Shown: positions 18,924-31,378, counted from the first letter of the stretch. The stretch: 64,000 bases of DNA from an uncultured Alphaproteobacteria bacterium (GCA_902518705.1 CABYHW010000001.1:1-64000), one strand, 5' to 3'. Notes: a model not told the origin generated them from the letters alone. Program-made: numbers and translations.

Positions 18924-19762
18924 ATTGGCTAACAAATTTTGTAAAACCCAAATTATCTTCACTTGTAAAAAGAAGAAATGTTCCAGAAAAGTTATGGAAT
19001 AACTGCGTTTCATGTGGAAATATGATTCATCACAAAGATTTAAAAGAAAATTTATATGTTTGTGTAAATTGCAATTATCATTTTAGAATGTCTGCAGAAG
19101 ATAGGATAAAATTGTTTTTCAAAGATGGTGATTATAGCGAAATTACCCCAGATAAAATCTCAGATGATCCACTGAAATTCACAGATAAAAAAAAATATAA
19201 AGATAGATTAAAAGAATACAGAAAAAAAACAAATAGGGATGACGCTTTTATTCTTATAAAAGGAAAAATTAAAGACAAAGAAATTATCTCGGGACTAATG
19301 AATTTTGAATTCATGGGAGGTTCTATGGGTAGAGCAGTTGGTGGAGCAATAGTTAAAGGTGCTAAAATTGCTATAGAAAACAAATTGCCTTATGTAATTG
19401 TTACTTCTTCTGGTGGAGCAAGAATGCAGGAAGGAATTGTAAGCTTAATGCAAATGCCTAGAACAATTGCTGCTGTTGATCTGTTAAATGAAAACAATAT
19501 ACCTTACATAGTTGTTCTTACTGAACCTACTACTGGTGGAGTAACAGCTTCTTTCGCTATGTTAGGCGATATAACAATAGCAGAAAAAGGCGCTACAATT
19601 GGTTTCGCAGGTAAAAGAGTTATACAAGACACCATCAGAGAAGAATTACCTATAGATTTTCAAAAAGCTGAATATCTAAAAGATCATGGGATGGTAGATA
19701 TTGTTTCTCATAGAAAAGATCTTAAAGAAACTTTATACAAAGTATTAGATCATATAAGTTAA
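18920..19762 (+). CDS. accD: Acetyl-CoA carboxylase, carboxyltransferase subunit beta
   Basis: AccD with AccA transfers carboxyl from carboxybiotin to acetyl-CoA, giving malonyl-CoA. The 280 residues show the N-terminal zinc ribbon with Cys29, Cys32, Cys48 and Cys51, and the crotonase-fold oxyanion loops SSGGARMQEG and TTGGVTASFAMLGD. The trpA-accD-folC order is widely conserved in proteobacteria. The other subunits (accA, accB, accC) are not in this window. Confidence 0.98.
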   Translation: MNWLTNFVKPKLSSLVKRRNVPEKLWNNCVSCGNMIHHKDLKENLYVCVNCNYHFRMSAEDRIKLFFKDGDYSEITPDKISDDPLKFTDKKKYKDRLKEYRKKTNRDDAFILIKGKIKDKEIISGLMNFEFMGGSMGRAVGGAIVKGAKIAIENKLPYVIVTSSGGARMQEGIVSLMQMPRTIAAVDLLNENNIPYIVVLTEPTTGGVTASFAMLGDITIAEKGATIGFAGKRVIQDTIREELPIDFQKAEYLKDHGMVDIVSHRKDLKETLYKVLDHIS

Positions 19763-19765
19763 TAA

Positions 19766-21025
19766 GTGAAATCTAAAACAGAAAAGTTGTTAGATGAACT
19801 GGTCAAACTGCACCCCAAATACATTGATCTTTCATTAGACAGATTAAAATTATTATTAAAAAAATTAGGTAATCCTGAAAATCATCTACCTAAAACTATC
19901 CATATTGCTGGAACAAATGGAAAAGGCTCTGTACAAAGTTTTATAAGAAGTATTTTGTTGAAGAATGGGTATAAATGTGATGCATATATTTCGCCACATT
20001 TATCTAGGTTTAACGAAAGAATAATTTTAAATGATAAAGAAGTAAGTACCAAGAAACTGTTCGAAACTCTAAAATTTGTAAAAACAATAAATAATAACAG
20101 ACCAATAACTTTCTTTGAAATAACAACAGCCGCAGCATTCATATTGTTTAAACAATCAAAATCTGACTTTCTTATTTTAGAGACAGGATTAGGAGGTCGA
20201 TTAGATGCAACTAATATAATACCAAAAAAGTTATGTAGTATTTTAACTCCAATTAGTTTTGATCATGAGGAATTTCTTGGAAAAACACTTAAGAAAATTG
20301 CAAATGAAAAATTGGGTATAGTGAAGAATTGTAAGTTTGTGTTAGTTGGTAAACAAAAAAAAGAATTGAAAGATCACATCCAAAAAAAACTAAATAAATT
20401 TGAAAATAAATATTTTTATGGAAAAGAATATCGAGTAACAAAATCATTAAAAAATAAATTTGAGATAAAAATAGATGGAAAAAAATATTTCTATACTCAA
20501 CCTTCATTGAATGGAAAACATCAAGAAGAAAACGCATCAATATCTATATATTTTGCAAAAGTTATAAAAAATATGGGGTATGAATTAAATACAAAAAAGA
20601 TTAATGCAGCGATAAAAAAAACTGTATGGCCAGGAAGATTGGAAGTTATTAATTATAAAAATAAAAAGATAATCCTTGATGGGTCACACAACATTGATGG
20701 GGCTGAAAAACTAAATGAATTTTTAAAAGCTGAAAGAATAAAACCCATAGTCTTGTTTGGAATGTTAAATAATAAGAAAGCAAATTTATTTTTGAATAAA
20801 ATAAAAAAAAGAGTATCAAAAGTTTTAGCTATAGAAATTCCAAATGAAAAAAATTCATTTAAAACTAAACAAATAGATGAGATTTGTAATTTTCATTCTA
20901 TTAAATGTGAGCAAATAAATAATATAAATGATGCTTTAAAATATTTTAGATCTAATCAACAAAAAATATATTTAATTACTGGTTCTTTATATTTGATAGG
21001 GAAAATTAGAGAAAAACTATTATAA
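19766..21025 (+). CDS. folC: Dihydrofolate synthase / folylpolyglutamate synthase
   Basis: FolC adds glutamate to dihydropteroate and to folates. The 419-residue Mur-ligase-type protein shows the ATP loop IAGTNGKGSVQ near residues 47-57, the ISPHL and RFNERI motifs, ILETGLGGRLDATN near 132-145 and the C-terminal DGSHNIDGA. The start is GTG, three bases after accD. It ends tail-to-tail with trxA, overlapping by six bases at the palindrome TTATAA. Confidence 0.96.
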   Translation: MKSKTEKLLDELVKLHPKYIDLSLDRLKLLLKKLGNPENHLPKTIHIAGTNGKGSVQSFIRSILLKNGYKCDAYISPHLSRFNERIILNDKEVSTKKLFETLKFVKTINNNRPITFFEITTAAAFILFKQSKSDFLILETGLGGRLDATNIIPKKLCSILTPISFDHEEFLGKTLKKIANEKLGIVKNCKFVLVGKQKKELKDHIQKKLNKFENKYFYGKEYRVTKSLKNKFEIKIDGKKYFYTQPSLNGKHQEENASISIYFAKVIKNMGYELNTKKINAAIKKTVWPGRLEVINYKNKKIILDGSHNIDGAEKLNEFLKAERIKPIVLFGMLNNKKANLFLNKIKKRVSKVLAIEIPNEKNSFKTKQIDEICNFHSIKCEQINNINDALKYFRSNQQKIYLITGSLYLIGKIREKLL

Positions 21026-21340
21026 ATTGGATTGTATCCAATTTTCTAATGCTGTTTTAGGAAGACTGCCAACCTTAGTGTCGATTAAATCACCATTTTT
21101 AAAAATCATTATTGTAGGAATTCCCCTAATACCGTATTTTTGTGGTGTCATAGGGTTCTCATCAATGTTCATTTTATATATTTTAACTTTATCTTTATTC
21201 TCAACAGCAATTTCTTCTAAAATTGGGTCAAGTACTTTACATGGACCGCACCATTCTGCACCAAAATCAACTACCACTGGAACGTCATTATTAGATATAT
21301 CTTTATCAAAAGTTTGATCGTTTGTTTTAAGAGTAGACAT
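21020..21340 (-). CDS. trxA: Thioredoxin 1
   Basis: A 106-residue thioredoxin with the WCGPCK active site and the cis-proline GIPTIMIF segment. It supplies reducing power to enzymes such as ribonucleotide reductase, whose genes lie 7 kb away. It is transcribed against folC and lies 46 bases downstream of the murU-like gene, so it may also be read from the chvI-to-murU run. In many alphaproteobacteria addA and addB lie next to trxA; they are missing here. Confidence 0.97.
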   Translation of the reverse strand: MSTLKTNDQTFDKDISNNDVPVVVDFGAEWCGPCKVLDPILEEIAVENKDKVKIYKMNIDENPMTPQKYGIRGIPTIMIFKNGDLIDTKVGSLPKTALENWIQSNL

Positions 21341-21386
21341 AAATAATATGTAAGAAATATTTATCTATTATCAAGCTAAATTAAAT

Positions 21387-22067
21387 CTAATTTTCTAAAA
21401 TTGATTTTTTATCCCCAATATGTCTAATTTTAGAAGGAATTACATAACCTTTGATTTGATTTTTTTTTATTAATTTTTTCCAAATTTCATTCATTGGGAA
21501 TATTTTTTTTCTTTTATTAAAGATATTTTTAGATACGATTTGAAGGCCAGAATAATACAATTTCTCATTTTTATTATTCCAATTTGTGACTACATTTCTT
21601 TTTAGATTAAAGTCTCCATTTTCTTTCTTTAAACCTAAAAAATTAATATCTTTAGATAACAACATTTTACAGTGAGATACATCTTGATAGTTACCAAGAA
21701 AATATTTGATATGTGATTTATTATTTTTAGTCCAAAAAATATCAGAATTAACAACACATATTTTTTTTCTATTTGTATAATTGAAAATATTTTTTACTCC
21801 TCCCCCTGTACCAAGTATTTTTTTTTCATAGATAATCTGAATGGGATATTTTTTAAAATTTTTGTCCAAATACTTTTTAATTTTATTATGTAAATAATGT
21901 GTATTTATTAAGATTTCATCACATCCAATATTAGTAAAGAAATCAACTGTGTTCTTTAATAATACTTTATTTTTATATTTTAAAAGAGGTTTTGGTGTAC
22001 TGCGTGTCAAATTCAGCATTCTTGATCCAAAACCTGCGCATAAAATCATTAATGTAAAATTCTTCAT
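21387..22067 (-). CDS. murU: MurU-like nucleotidyltransferase (predicted MurNAc-1-phosphate uridylyltransferase)
   Basis: The 226-residue protein starts with the sugar-1-phosphate nucleotidyltransferase signature LCAGFGSRMLNLTRSTPKPL and has the LGTGGGV and VVNSDIFW segments that bind substrate and metal. Together with the kinase encoded just upstream it fits the AmgK/MurU route, which returns MurNAc from wall turnover to UDP-MurNAc. The pair beside tsaE is a conserved alphaproteobacterial arrangement. Substrate is inferred from that context; another NDP-sugar product is possible. Confidence 0.8.
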   Translation of the reverse strand: MKNFTLMILCAGFGSRMLNLTRSTPKPLLKYKNKVLLKNTVDFFTNIGCDEILINTHYLHNKIKKYLDKNFKKYPIQIIYEKKILGTGGGVKNIFNYTNRKKICVVNSDIFWTKNNKSHIKYFLGNYQDVSHCKMLLSKDINFLGLKKENGDFNLKRNVVTNWNNKNEKLYYSGLQIVSKNIFNKRKKIFPMNEIWKKLIKKNQIKGYVIPSKIRHIGDKKSILEN

Positions 22068-22070
22068 GAA

Positions 22071-22988
22071 TTATAAATACTTTTCATACAATGATCTTAG
22101 TTCATAATTTTTAATATTATTCAATGTCACTATTGTTCTAGATTTAGTTATTTTTAAATATTTTAAGTATTTATTATCATTATTTGTGCTAATTAATTTT
22201 CTCCATCTACCAAGTAATCGAGTCTGTCGAGCTAAACTTAAAACATAATATTGCTCCAGAAAAGTATTAAAATTTTCAATAATTGAAGTGTTATCATAAA
22301 AATATTCAATTAATTTTTCATTGTAATCTCGTCTAAAATTAATTCTTGGATTTTCTAATAGTGATATTAGGTCCCATCCTATAAATCCCTTAAAAGCACT
22401 TTGAAAATCAATAATTCCACATTTTAAATGTGATTCACAATTTTCTAAAAAAAATAAATTAACAAATTCAAAGTCTTTGTGAACAAAATTTTTCATATTA
22501 TAATTTTGAGAATAAAATATACTTTTCCATGATTCATAAAATTTTGAAGTTGGAAAATTTGAATTTTTGTTGTTAGGAATATAATAAGCAACAAACTCTT
22601 TAAGTTCATTTTTTAAATCTTCAAAGGTGTATTCTTTTAAATTTTTTAAATTATTTAAATGTGATTGATTTTGGATAACAATTATATTTTCTACAGCTAG
22701 TTTTAAAAGTTTATAAAGATTGTCTTTATTGTATATTTTATTAAATCTATTTTTTCCAAAATCTTGCATGTATATTTTATATTGCTTTTGATTAACTTCA
22801 TATATTTTTGGAATTGATATATTAATCTTTTGTAATATTTCATAAACAGTAAGGAAATTTTTAAACTCTTGTTTATCTCTAGAAAAATCAATTATTATTT
22901 TGGTATTCTCTTTTTCAGTAATTCTATAAATTAATTTGTTAGATAATCCGTCTTCAATTTTTTCTAAATCATTGTGATCAGAATTCAT
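22071..22988 (-). CDS. amgK: AmgK-like sugar kinase (aminoglycoside phosphotransferase fold)
   Basis: The 305-residue APH-fold kinase retains the catalytic loop HKDFEFVNLFF and the metal-binding IIDFQSAFKGFIGWDLISLLE. These match AmgK, the anomeric MurNAc/GlcNAc kinase of cell wall recycling, and the gene sits between tsaE and murU as in other alphaproteobacteria, where the tsaE and kinase parts are sometimes fused. The sequence is very divergent and rich in Asn, Lys and Ile. A role with the adjacent murU product is likely but inferred from context. The spacing to murU is three bases. Confidence 0.78.
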   Translation of the reverse strand: MNSDHNDLEKIEDGLSNKLIYRITEKENTKIIIDFSRDKQEFKNFLTVYEILQKINISIPKIYEVNQKQYKIYMQDFGKNRFNKIYNKDNLYKLLKLAVENIIVIQNQSHLNNLKNLKEYTFEDLKNELKEFVAYYIPNNKNSNFPTSKFYESWKSIFYSQNYNMKNFVHKDFEFVNLFFLENCESHLKCGIIDFQSAFKGFIGWDLISLLENPRINFRRDYNEKLIEYFYDNTSIIENFNTFLEQYYVLSLARQTRLLGRWRKLISTNNDNKYLKYLKITKSRTIVTLNNIKNYELRSLYEKYL

Positions 22989-22992
22989 TAGA

Positions 22993-23439
22993 CTATTGTT
23001 TAAAACAAATATTAATTTTTCTTTTAGTTTCCGAAATCATATCTAAATTTATTAAATAATGATTTTTGTTTAGCGGTAAACTAGTTAACATTTCAGGCCA
23101 CTCTATAAATGTAATATTGTTATTTAAATTTTCAAAGAAATCTAATTCCTCTAACTCCTTTAGGCTCTTTACTCTATAAAGATCATAATGATAGATTTGT
23201 GATGAATTCAATTCATAGGTTATCAAAATAGGGAATGTTGGACTAGTAATGGAAGATGGTTTTGGTAAATTATTTAATACAAAAAGATTATTAATTAATA
23301 ATCGTATAAATGTTGTTTTACCAGCACCTAGCTCTCCTTGAAATAAGTAGATATCTCCAACAGATATGTCTTTACATAAATTAGTGGAGAGTTTTTCCAG
23401 TTTACGAAGATCTAAAATTTGATTACTTAATTTTTGCAA
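22993..23439 (-). CDS. tsaE: tRNA threonylcarbamoyladenosine biosynthesis ATPase TsaE
   Basis: TsaE is the ATPase that works with TsaB and TsaD to make t6A on tRNAs that read ANN codons. The 148 residues show the Walker A loop GELGAGKTTFIRLL, SPTFPILITYE, the HYDLYR motif and FFENLNNNITFIEWPE. The reading frame appears to open with TTG (Met-Gln-Lys), six bases after metK; I see no ATG in a better place. It is followed closely by amgK. Confidence 0.93.
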   Translation of the reverse strand: MQKLSNQILDLRKLEKLSTNLCKDISVGDIYLFQGELGAGKTTFIRLLINNLFVLNNLPKPSSITSPTFPILITYELNSSQIYHYDLYRVKSLKELEELDFFENLNNNITFIEWPEMLTSLPLNKNHYLINLDMISETKRKINICFKQ

Positions 23440-23445
23440 ATTTTA

Positions 23446-24615
23446 TTATGCAATAGCTTTTAGAGCTTCAACTAAATCAGTTTTTTCCCAAGTAAAATGT
23501 CCCTTGTCACTTGGTTCTCTACCAAAATGGCCATAAGCAGAAGTTGGAGCATAAATTGCATTTGTAAGTTTTAAATGTTCTCTTATTCCTCTTGGGCTTA
23601 GATCAAATAAATCTTGTACAGATTTTTCAATTTTCTGTTCATCAACTTTATTTGTTCCATTAGTATTAACATATACTGATAAAGGTTTTGATACTCCTAT
23701 TGCATAAGATAGCTGTATAGTACACTCATCAGCTAGATCCGCTGCAACAACATTTTTTGCTAAGTACCTAGCTGCATATGCTGCAGATCTATCAACCTTA
23801 GATGGATCCTTTCCTGAAAATGCTCCTCCACCATGAGGCGCTGCACCACCATATGTATCAACTATTATTTTACGGCCAGTTAGACCAGAGTCGCCATCAG
23901 GGCCTCCGATAACAAAATTTCCTGTAGGGTTAACATAGAATTCTTCATCTTTAAGACCATCTAACAAGTTATTAGGTATGCACTCATATACGTAAGGTTT
24001 AACAATTTCTTTTACGTCCTGAGGAGATAAACCTTCTTTGTGTTGTGAAGAAATAACTAAAGAAGTAACCTTGCTTGGTTTTCCGTTTTCGTAAAGCATT
24101 GTAACTTGGCTTTTTGAATCAGGTTCTAAACCAGATGCAGATCCATCTTTACGGGCTTGTGCCATTTTATATAATATTTGATGAGAATAATGTATCGGTG
24201 CTGGCATTAATGATTCAGTGTCTTTACACGCAAAACCAAACATGATTCCTTGATCGCCTGCGCCCTCATCTTTATTGCTACCAGAATCAACACCCATGGC
24301 AATATCTGCTGACTGCTCATGAAGAAAACTTTCAATATCACAATTCTGCCAATGAAAGCCATCTTGTTCATAACCAATATCTTTAATACAATCTCTAACT
24401 TGAGATATAATCTGATCTTTAGAAACTGATGGTCCCCTAACTTCTCCAGCTAAAACTACTTTATTGGTGGTAGTCAAAGTCTCACAAGCTACGCGCGTTT
24501 GTGGATCACCAGAAGATAAATAAGTATCAACAACCATATCTGAAATTCTATCACAAACTTTATCTGGATGGCCTTCAGAAACTGATTCACTTGTAAATAA
24601 ATAAGATCTTTTCAT
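23446..24615 (-). CDS. metK: S-adenosylmethionine synthetase
   Basis: MetK makes S-adenosylmethionine from methionine and ATP. The 389 residues contain [12 protein letters not shown] near residue 10, the flexible-loop acid region, [12 protein letters not shown] near 115 and the phosphate loop [16 protein letters not shown] near 260. A strong Shine-Dalgarno (TAGGAG) overlaps the ahcY stop and lies seven bases before the ATG, so it is coupled to ahcY. In most alphaproteobacteria metK sits between lnt and trmB; in this genome that place is empty and metK has moved next to the gene for S-adenosylhomocysteine recycling. No SAM riboswitch fits in the eight-base gap. Confidence 0.98.
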   Translation of the reverse strand: MKRSYLFTSESVSEGHPDKVCDRISDMVVDTYLSSGDPQTRVACETLTTTNKVVLAGEVRGPSVSKDQIISQVRDCIKDIGYEQDGFHWQNCDIESFLHEQSADIAMGVDSGSNKDEGAGDQGIMFGFACKDTESLMPAPIHYSHQILYKMAQARKDGSASGLEPDSKSQVTMLYENGKPSKVTSLVISSQHKEGLSPQDVKEIVKPYVYECIPNNLLDGLKDEEFYVNPTGNFVIGGPDGDSGLTGRKIIVDTYGGAAPHGGGAFSGKDPSKVDRSAAYAARYLAKNVVAADLADECTIQLSYAIGVSKPLSVYVNTNGTNKVDEQKIEKSVQDLFDLSPRGIREHLKLTNAIYAPTSAYGHFGREPSDKGHFTWEKTDLVEALKAIA

Positions 24616-24623
24616 ATTAACTC

Positions 24624-27617
<2,994 letters not shown>

Positions 27618-27646
<29 letters not shown>

Positions 27647-28331
27647 ATCTTGTTCTTATTTGATCAAAAGAATTATCATAAGATCTGAATTTTTTTCTTA
27701 ATCTTTTTATATGACTATCAATAGTCCTATCATCAACATATATTGAATCACCGTACATAGTGTCCATTAATTGATTTCTATCTTTTACTACTCCTGGATA
27801 CTGAGAAAGTGACTTAATTAAATTAAACTCTGCAACAGTAAGTTCAATTTCTATACCCTTCCAAAAACATAACTGCTTATCTTCATCTAGTATTAAATCA
27901 CCTCTTACAAAATTTTGTTTTTGAATATTATTATCTTTTTGTTCTTCGGTTCTATTGTTATGAATTCTTAGTACTGTTCTTACGCGTTCATTTAATAATT
28001 TTTGTGAAAAAGGTTTTTTTATATAATCTGAAGCACCCATTCTTAATCCAATAATTTCATCTTGCTCATGATCTTTTGATGTTAAAAAAATGATTGGAAG
28101 ATCTTTAAGTTTTTCAATCTTACTCGAACGTACTTTTGAGAGAAGTTCATTTCCATCCATTTTAGGCATTTTAATATCAAATAATCCCAAATCGTAAGAT
28201 TTGCTTTTAAGAGCTTCAAAGGCTTCAACTCCGTTAAGAAATGTATCTACTGTAAATCCCTCACTTTCCAAAGAAAGAGATACTGATGTGAGAATCGACT
28301 GCTCGTCGTCTACTAATGCTATCTTCACCAT
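27618..28331 (-). CDS. chvI: Response regulator, ChvI type (OmpR family)
   Basis: The 237 residues comprise a receiver domain with the phospho-acceptor Asp52 in LFDIKMPKMDG, an acidic pocket DDE at 8-10 and Lys in SDYIKKPF. A winged-helix DNA-binding domain follows from about 135 (RTIDSHIKRLRKKFR, IRTRYGSGYSWRD). It is the first gene of the minus-strand run that continues into chvG and ahcY, and shares a 279-base control region with the divergent nrdA. Its DNA target cannot be read here. Confidence 0.92.
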
Positions 28332-28342
28332 ATTGATTTTTA

Positions 28343-28371
28343 TTAATAATTTATGGCAGATTTAAGTTCAA
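28343..28371 (-). promoter_or_regulatory. Possible chvI promoter
   Basis: On the minus strand TTGAAC (28366-28371) is separated by 17 bases from TATTAA (28343-28348). Transcription would begin only about five bases before the chvI ATG, giving a nearly leaderless message. The match is moderate and the region AT-rich. Confidence 0.35.
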
Positions 28372-28473
28372 AGAAAAAAAGTCTCAGTTAACAAAATGTG
28401 ACTTAAGTTGATAAGTAAATGTAAATATTTCAATAACTTGTTTGCCTCATAAAAATATGAATTAAGTAAGGGA

Positions 28474-28501
28474 TTGACATGATAAAAAAAATATTTATGT
28501 T
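28474..28501 (+). promoter_or_regulatory. Probable nrdAB-grx promoter
   Basis: A perfect TTGACA (28474-28479) is followed after 16 bases by TATGTT (28496-28501). The predicted transcript begins near 28508, leaving a leader of about 100 bases before the nrdA ATG. The two candidate NrdR boxes lie in that leader. Confidence 0.5.
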
Positions 28502-28525
28502 CTTATTTTGTTCTTATTGCGATAT

Positions 28526-28572
28526 TGAGCAAATGTTGTATTGTCCCTTTTCGGCGGCACTACATATTGTGT
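28526..28572 (+). promoter_or_regulatory. Candidate NrdR box pair upstream of nrdA
   Basis: The sequence at 28557-28572 (GCACTACATATTGTGT) agrees with the published NrdR box ACACwATATATwGTGT at 13 of 16 positions and is nearly palindromic. A weaker copy, matching mostly in its right half (TGAGCAAATGTTGTAT), begins exactly 31 bases upstream at 28526. Known NrdR boxes occur in pairs on the same face of the helix at about this spacing. NrdR represses ribonucleotide reductase genes when dATP is high. The nrdR gene itself is not in the window. Confidence 0.6.
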
Positions 28573-28610
28573 TTTTCGACAATAATTTTTTAAAAATGGA
28601 TAGAATTTAA

Positions 28611-31364
28611 ATGGCAGACAATCTACAGGTATCAGCAAAAATCTCAGAAGAAAAAAGTGTAAATATTTTAACATTAAGTGTTGTACGTCGTGACGGAGCT
28701 ATCACTCCTTTTAAATCGGAGAAAATTTCGAATGCTATTAAAAAAGCATTCTTAGCACAAACAAAAATTAGAAATGATAAAAATAAGGAAAAAGAACAAC
28801 AAGATGGAATTCATAAAACTGTCGAAGCTCTAACACATAAAGTTGTCTCAGCACTAACCAGAAGGATTGCTGATGGAGACATGATTCACATAGAAGATAT
28901 ACAAGATCAAGTGGAATTAGCTCTTATGAGGGATGAGCATCATAAGGTTGCTAGAGCATATGTTTTATATAGAGAACAAAGAGCAGCCTCAAGATATCAC
29001 ACTAAAAAACTAAAAGAACAAGTTGGAGAAAAAGCTTCTTCAATGATGGTAACTAAAAGAGATGGAAGTAAAGAGCCAATTTCACTCGATAAAATAACAA
29101 ATAGAGTCTCTGTTCTATCTACTGGTTTAAATATTGATCCAATTGTTGTTGTTCAAAAAGCAGTTCCAGGATTGTATAGTGATATTAGTTCTGCTGAAAT
29201 TGACACTTATCTTGCTGAAACAGCAGCAGCTTTAACAGTTGAACATCCTGATTATTCTTACCTAGCAGCAAGAATAAAAGTTAATTCTCTTCATAAAGAA
29301 ACTCCAGGCTTCATAATAGCTACAAAGAACTTATACGATGATGGTTTATTGAGAGAAGATTATTATAAAAAAGTGATGGAAAATTCAGATGCAATAGAAT
29401 CAGTGATTGATTATGACAAAGATTATACCTTTGATTATTTTGCTCTTACTACACTAATCAGGGCATATTTATTAAAGTTTGATAATAAAACAATTGAAAG
29501 ACCTCAAGACCTATGGATGAGAGTAACTTTAACAGTTACCGGTAATGAGTTTAATTTAGATAAAATAAAAGAAACTTATAAAAATTTATCAACTGGTACG
29601 TATACACATGCCACTCCAACATTGTTTAATAGTGGATTAAAAATGCAGCAATTATCTTCATGTTTTTTAATAGGTATGGAGGATGACTCGATAGAAGGTA
29701 TTTTTAATACTATAAAAGATTGTGCACTAATATCTAAAACTGCAGGTGGTATTGGCATGCACGCACACAACATTAGAGGTAGTGGAAGTAGAATAAAATC
29801 TACAAATGGCAAATCTAATGGCCTTATTCCATTTTTGAAAATTTTTAATGAGACTGCTAAATCAGTTGATCAAGGCGGTGGTAAAAGAAAAGGTTCTTTT
29901 GCGGTTTACTTAGAACCTTGGCATGCCGATATTGAGAAGTTTCTAGAACTTAGGAAAAATACAGGTGCTGAAGAATTTAGAGCTAGAGACCTGTTCTACG
30001 CTTTATGGATACCAGATTTATTCATGAAAAGAGTAGAAAACGATGAAGAATGGACCCTTATGAGTGAACATGAATGCCCAGGTCTTTCAGATGTGTATGG
30101 TGATGAGTTTGAAAAACTTTACACTAAGTATGAAAATGAAATGAAGCATTTAGAAAAAATTAAAGCAAGAGATCTAATGTCTAAAATTATAGAAGCGCAG
30201 ATAGAAACAGGACAGCCTTATATGCTCTATAAAGACTCAATCAATAACAAGTCCAACCAAAAAAATATTGGTGTTATTAAATCTTCAAACCTGTGTGCAG
30301 AGATAGTTGAATACTCTGATAAGAACGAGACATCTGTATGTAACTTGGCTTCTATAGCTCTGCCAAAATTTGTAAAAAAATCAGATAAAAAATTAATATA
30401 TGACTATGATGCTCTTTATGAAACAGCAAAATTGGCTACAAAAAACTTAGATGAAGTAATTGATATTAATTTTTATCCAACTGATAAAACGGAAAGATCT
30501 AATAATAAACACAGACCAATAGGTTTAGGAATACAGGGTCTTGCAGATGTCTACTTCAAGTTAGGAATAGCTTATGAGTCTGAAGAGGCTAAAGAAATAA
30601 ATAAATTAATTTTTGAAACAATTTACTTTGGAGCTTTAGAAGCTTCATGTGAATTAGCAAAAGAAAAGGGAGCATACGAAACATTTAAAAATTCACCAAT
30701 TTCGGAAGGTAAATTTCAATTTGATCTGTGGAATGTTAACCCGTCTTCAAAATGGGATTGGGATGCGCTAAGAGCTAAAATTAAAGAGCACGGTGTAAGA
30801 AACTCTTTAACCACAGCTTGTATGCCAACTGCGTCAACAGGCATTATATTAGGTAACACTGAAACATTCCAAATACAAACCTCTAATATATATAAAAGAC
30901 AAACACTCTCAGGTGAGTTCCTTCTTGTAAATAGATATTTGGTGAATGAACTTTCTCAAAGAGGACTGTGGAATAAAGATATGAGAGACAAAATAATTTT
31001 AGAAAATGGATCGGTTGAAAACATAAATGAAATTCCTACTGAGCTAAAAGAAATCTATAAAACAGTTTGGGAAGTATCACAAAAAACTGTCATAGATATG
31101 TCAGCAGATAGAGCACCATTTATTGATCAAACCCAATCAATGAATCTTTGGCTTTCAACGCCTACATTTGGGAAAGTTAATTCAATGCATATGTATGCTT
31201 GGAAAAAAGGTCTTAAAACAGGAATGTATTATCTAAGAAGTAGATCAGCAGTTGATGCTGTAAAAGTTACAGTTTCATCAGAAAAAGCAGCAAAAGATGC
31301 TTATATAAATACTGCTATTAAACAAAACAATGAACCAGAAGATTGCGAAACTTGCAGTGCATAA
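28611..31364 (+). CDS. nrdA: Ribonucleoside-diphosphate reductase class Ia, alpha subunit
   Basis: NrdA reduces ribonucleotides to deoxyribonucleotides. The 917-residue protein begins with two ATP-cone domains in tandem: one at about residues 24-125 (VVRRDGAITPFKSEKI ... VARAYVLYREQRA) and a second at about 147-235 (VTKRDGSKEPISLDKI). The barrel carries SSCFL with the first redox cysteine near residue 350, the SSNLCAEIVEYS and SVCNLASIAL active-site region, and ACMPTASTGIILGNTE. The C-terminus ends CETCSA, the CxxC pair that is re-reduced by thioredoxin or glutaredoxin. The neighbouring nrdB and glutaredoxin genes complete the system. Confidence 0.98.
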   Translation: MADNLQVSAKISEEKSVNILTLSVVRRDGAITPFKSEKISNAIKKAFLAQTKIRNDKNKEKEQQDGIHKTVEALTHKVVSALTRRIADGDMIHIEDIQDQVELALMRDEHHKVARAYVLYREQRAASRYHTKKLKEQVGEKASSMMVTKRDGSKEPISLDKITNRVSVLSTGLNIDPIVVVQKAVPGLYSDISSAEIDTYLAETAAALTVEHPDYSYLAARIKVNSLHKETPGFIIATKNLYDDGLLREDYYKKVMENSDAIESVIDYDKDYTFDYFALTTLIRAYLLKFDNKTIERPQDLWMRVTLTVTGNEFNLDKIKETYKNLSTGTYTHATPTLFNSGLKMQQLSSCFLIGMEDDSIEGIFNTIKDCALISKTAGGIGMHAHNIRGSGSRIKSTNGKSNGLIPFLKIFNETAKSVDQGGGKRKGSFAVYLEPWHADIEKFLELRKNTGAEEFRARDLFYALWIPDLFMKRVENDEEWTLMSEHECPGLSDVYGDEFEKLYTKYENEMKHLEKIKARDLMSKIIEAQIETGQPYMLYKDSINNKSNQKNIGVIKSSNLCAEIVEYSDKNETSVCNLASIALPKFVKKSDKKLIYDYDALYETAKLATKNLDEVIDINFYPTDKTERSNNKHRPIGLGIQGLADVYFKLGIAYESEEAKEINKLIFETIYFGALEASCELAKEKGAYETFKNSPISEGKFQFDLWNVNPSSKWDWDALRAKIKEHGVRNSLTTACMPTASTGIILGNTETFQIQTSNIYKRQTLSGEFLLVNRYLVNELSQRGLWNKDMRDKIILENGSVENINEIPTELKEIYKTVWEVSQKTVIDMSADRAPFIDQTQSMNLWLSTPTFGKVNSMHMYAWKKGLKTGMYYLRSRSAVDAVKVTVSSEKAAKDAYINTAIKQNNEPEDCETCSA

Positions 31365-31378
31365 AGAAGGAGTAAAGA

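Noticed and set aside
24616..24623. SAM riboswitch before metK.
   Set aside because: The gap to ahcY is only eight bases and consists of the Shine-Dalgarno; nothing structured fits there or before ahcY.
28479..28610. A 43-codon plus-strand frame (starting MIKKIFMFLF) ending directly at the nrdA ATG, like a leader peptide.
   Set aside because: It begins inside the probable promoter and covers the NrdR-like boxes; it has no ribosome-binding site and no recognisable family. Chance is the simpler explanation.
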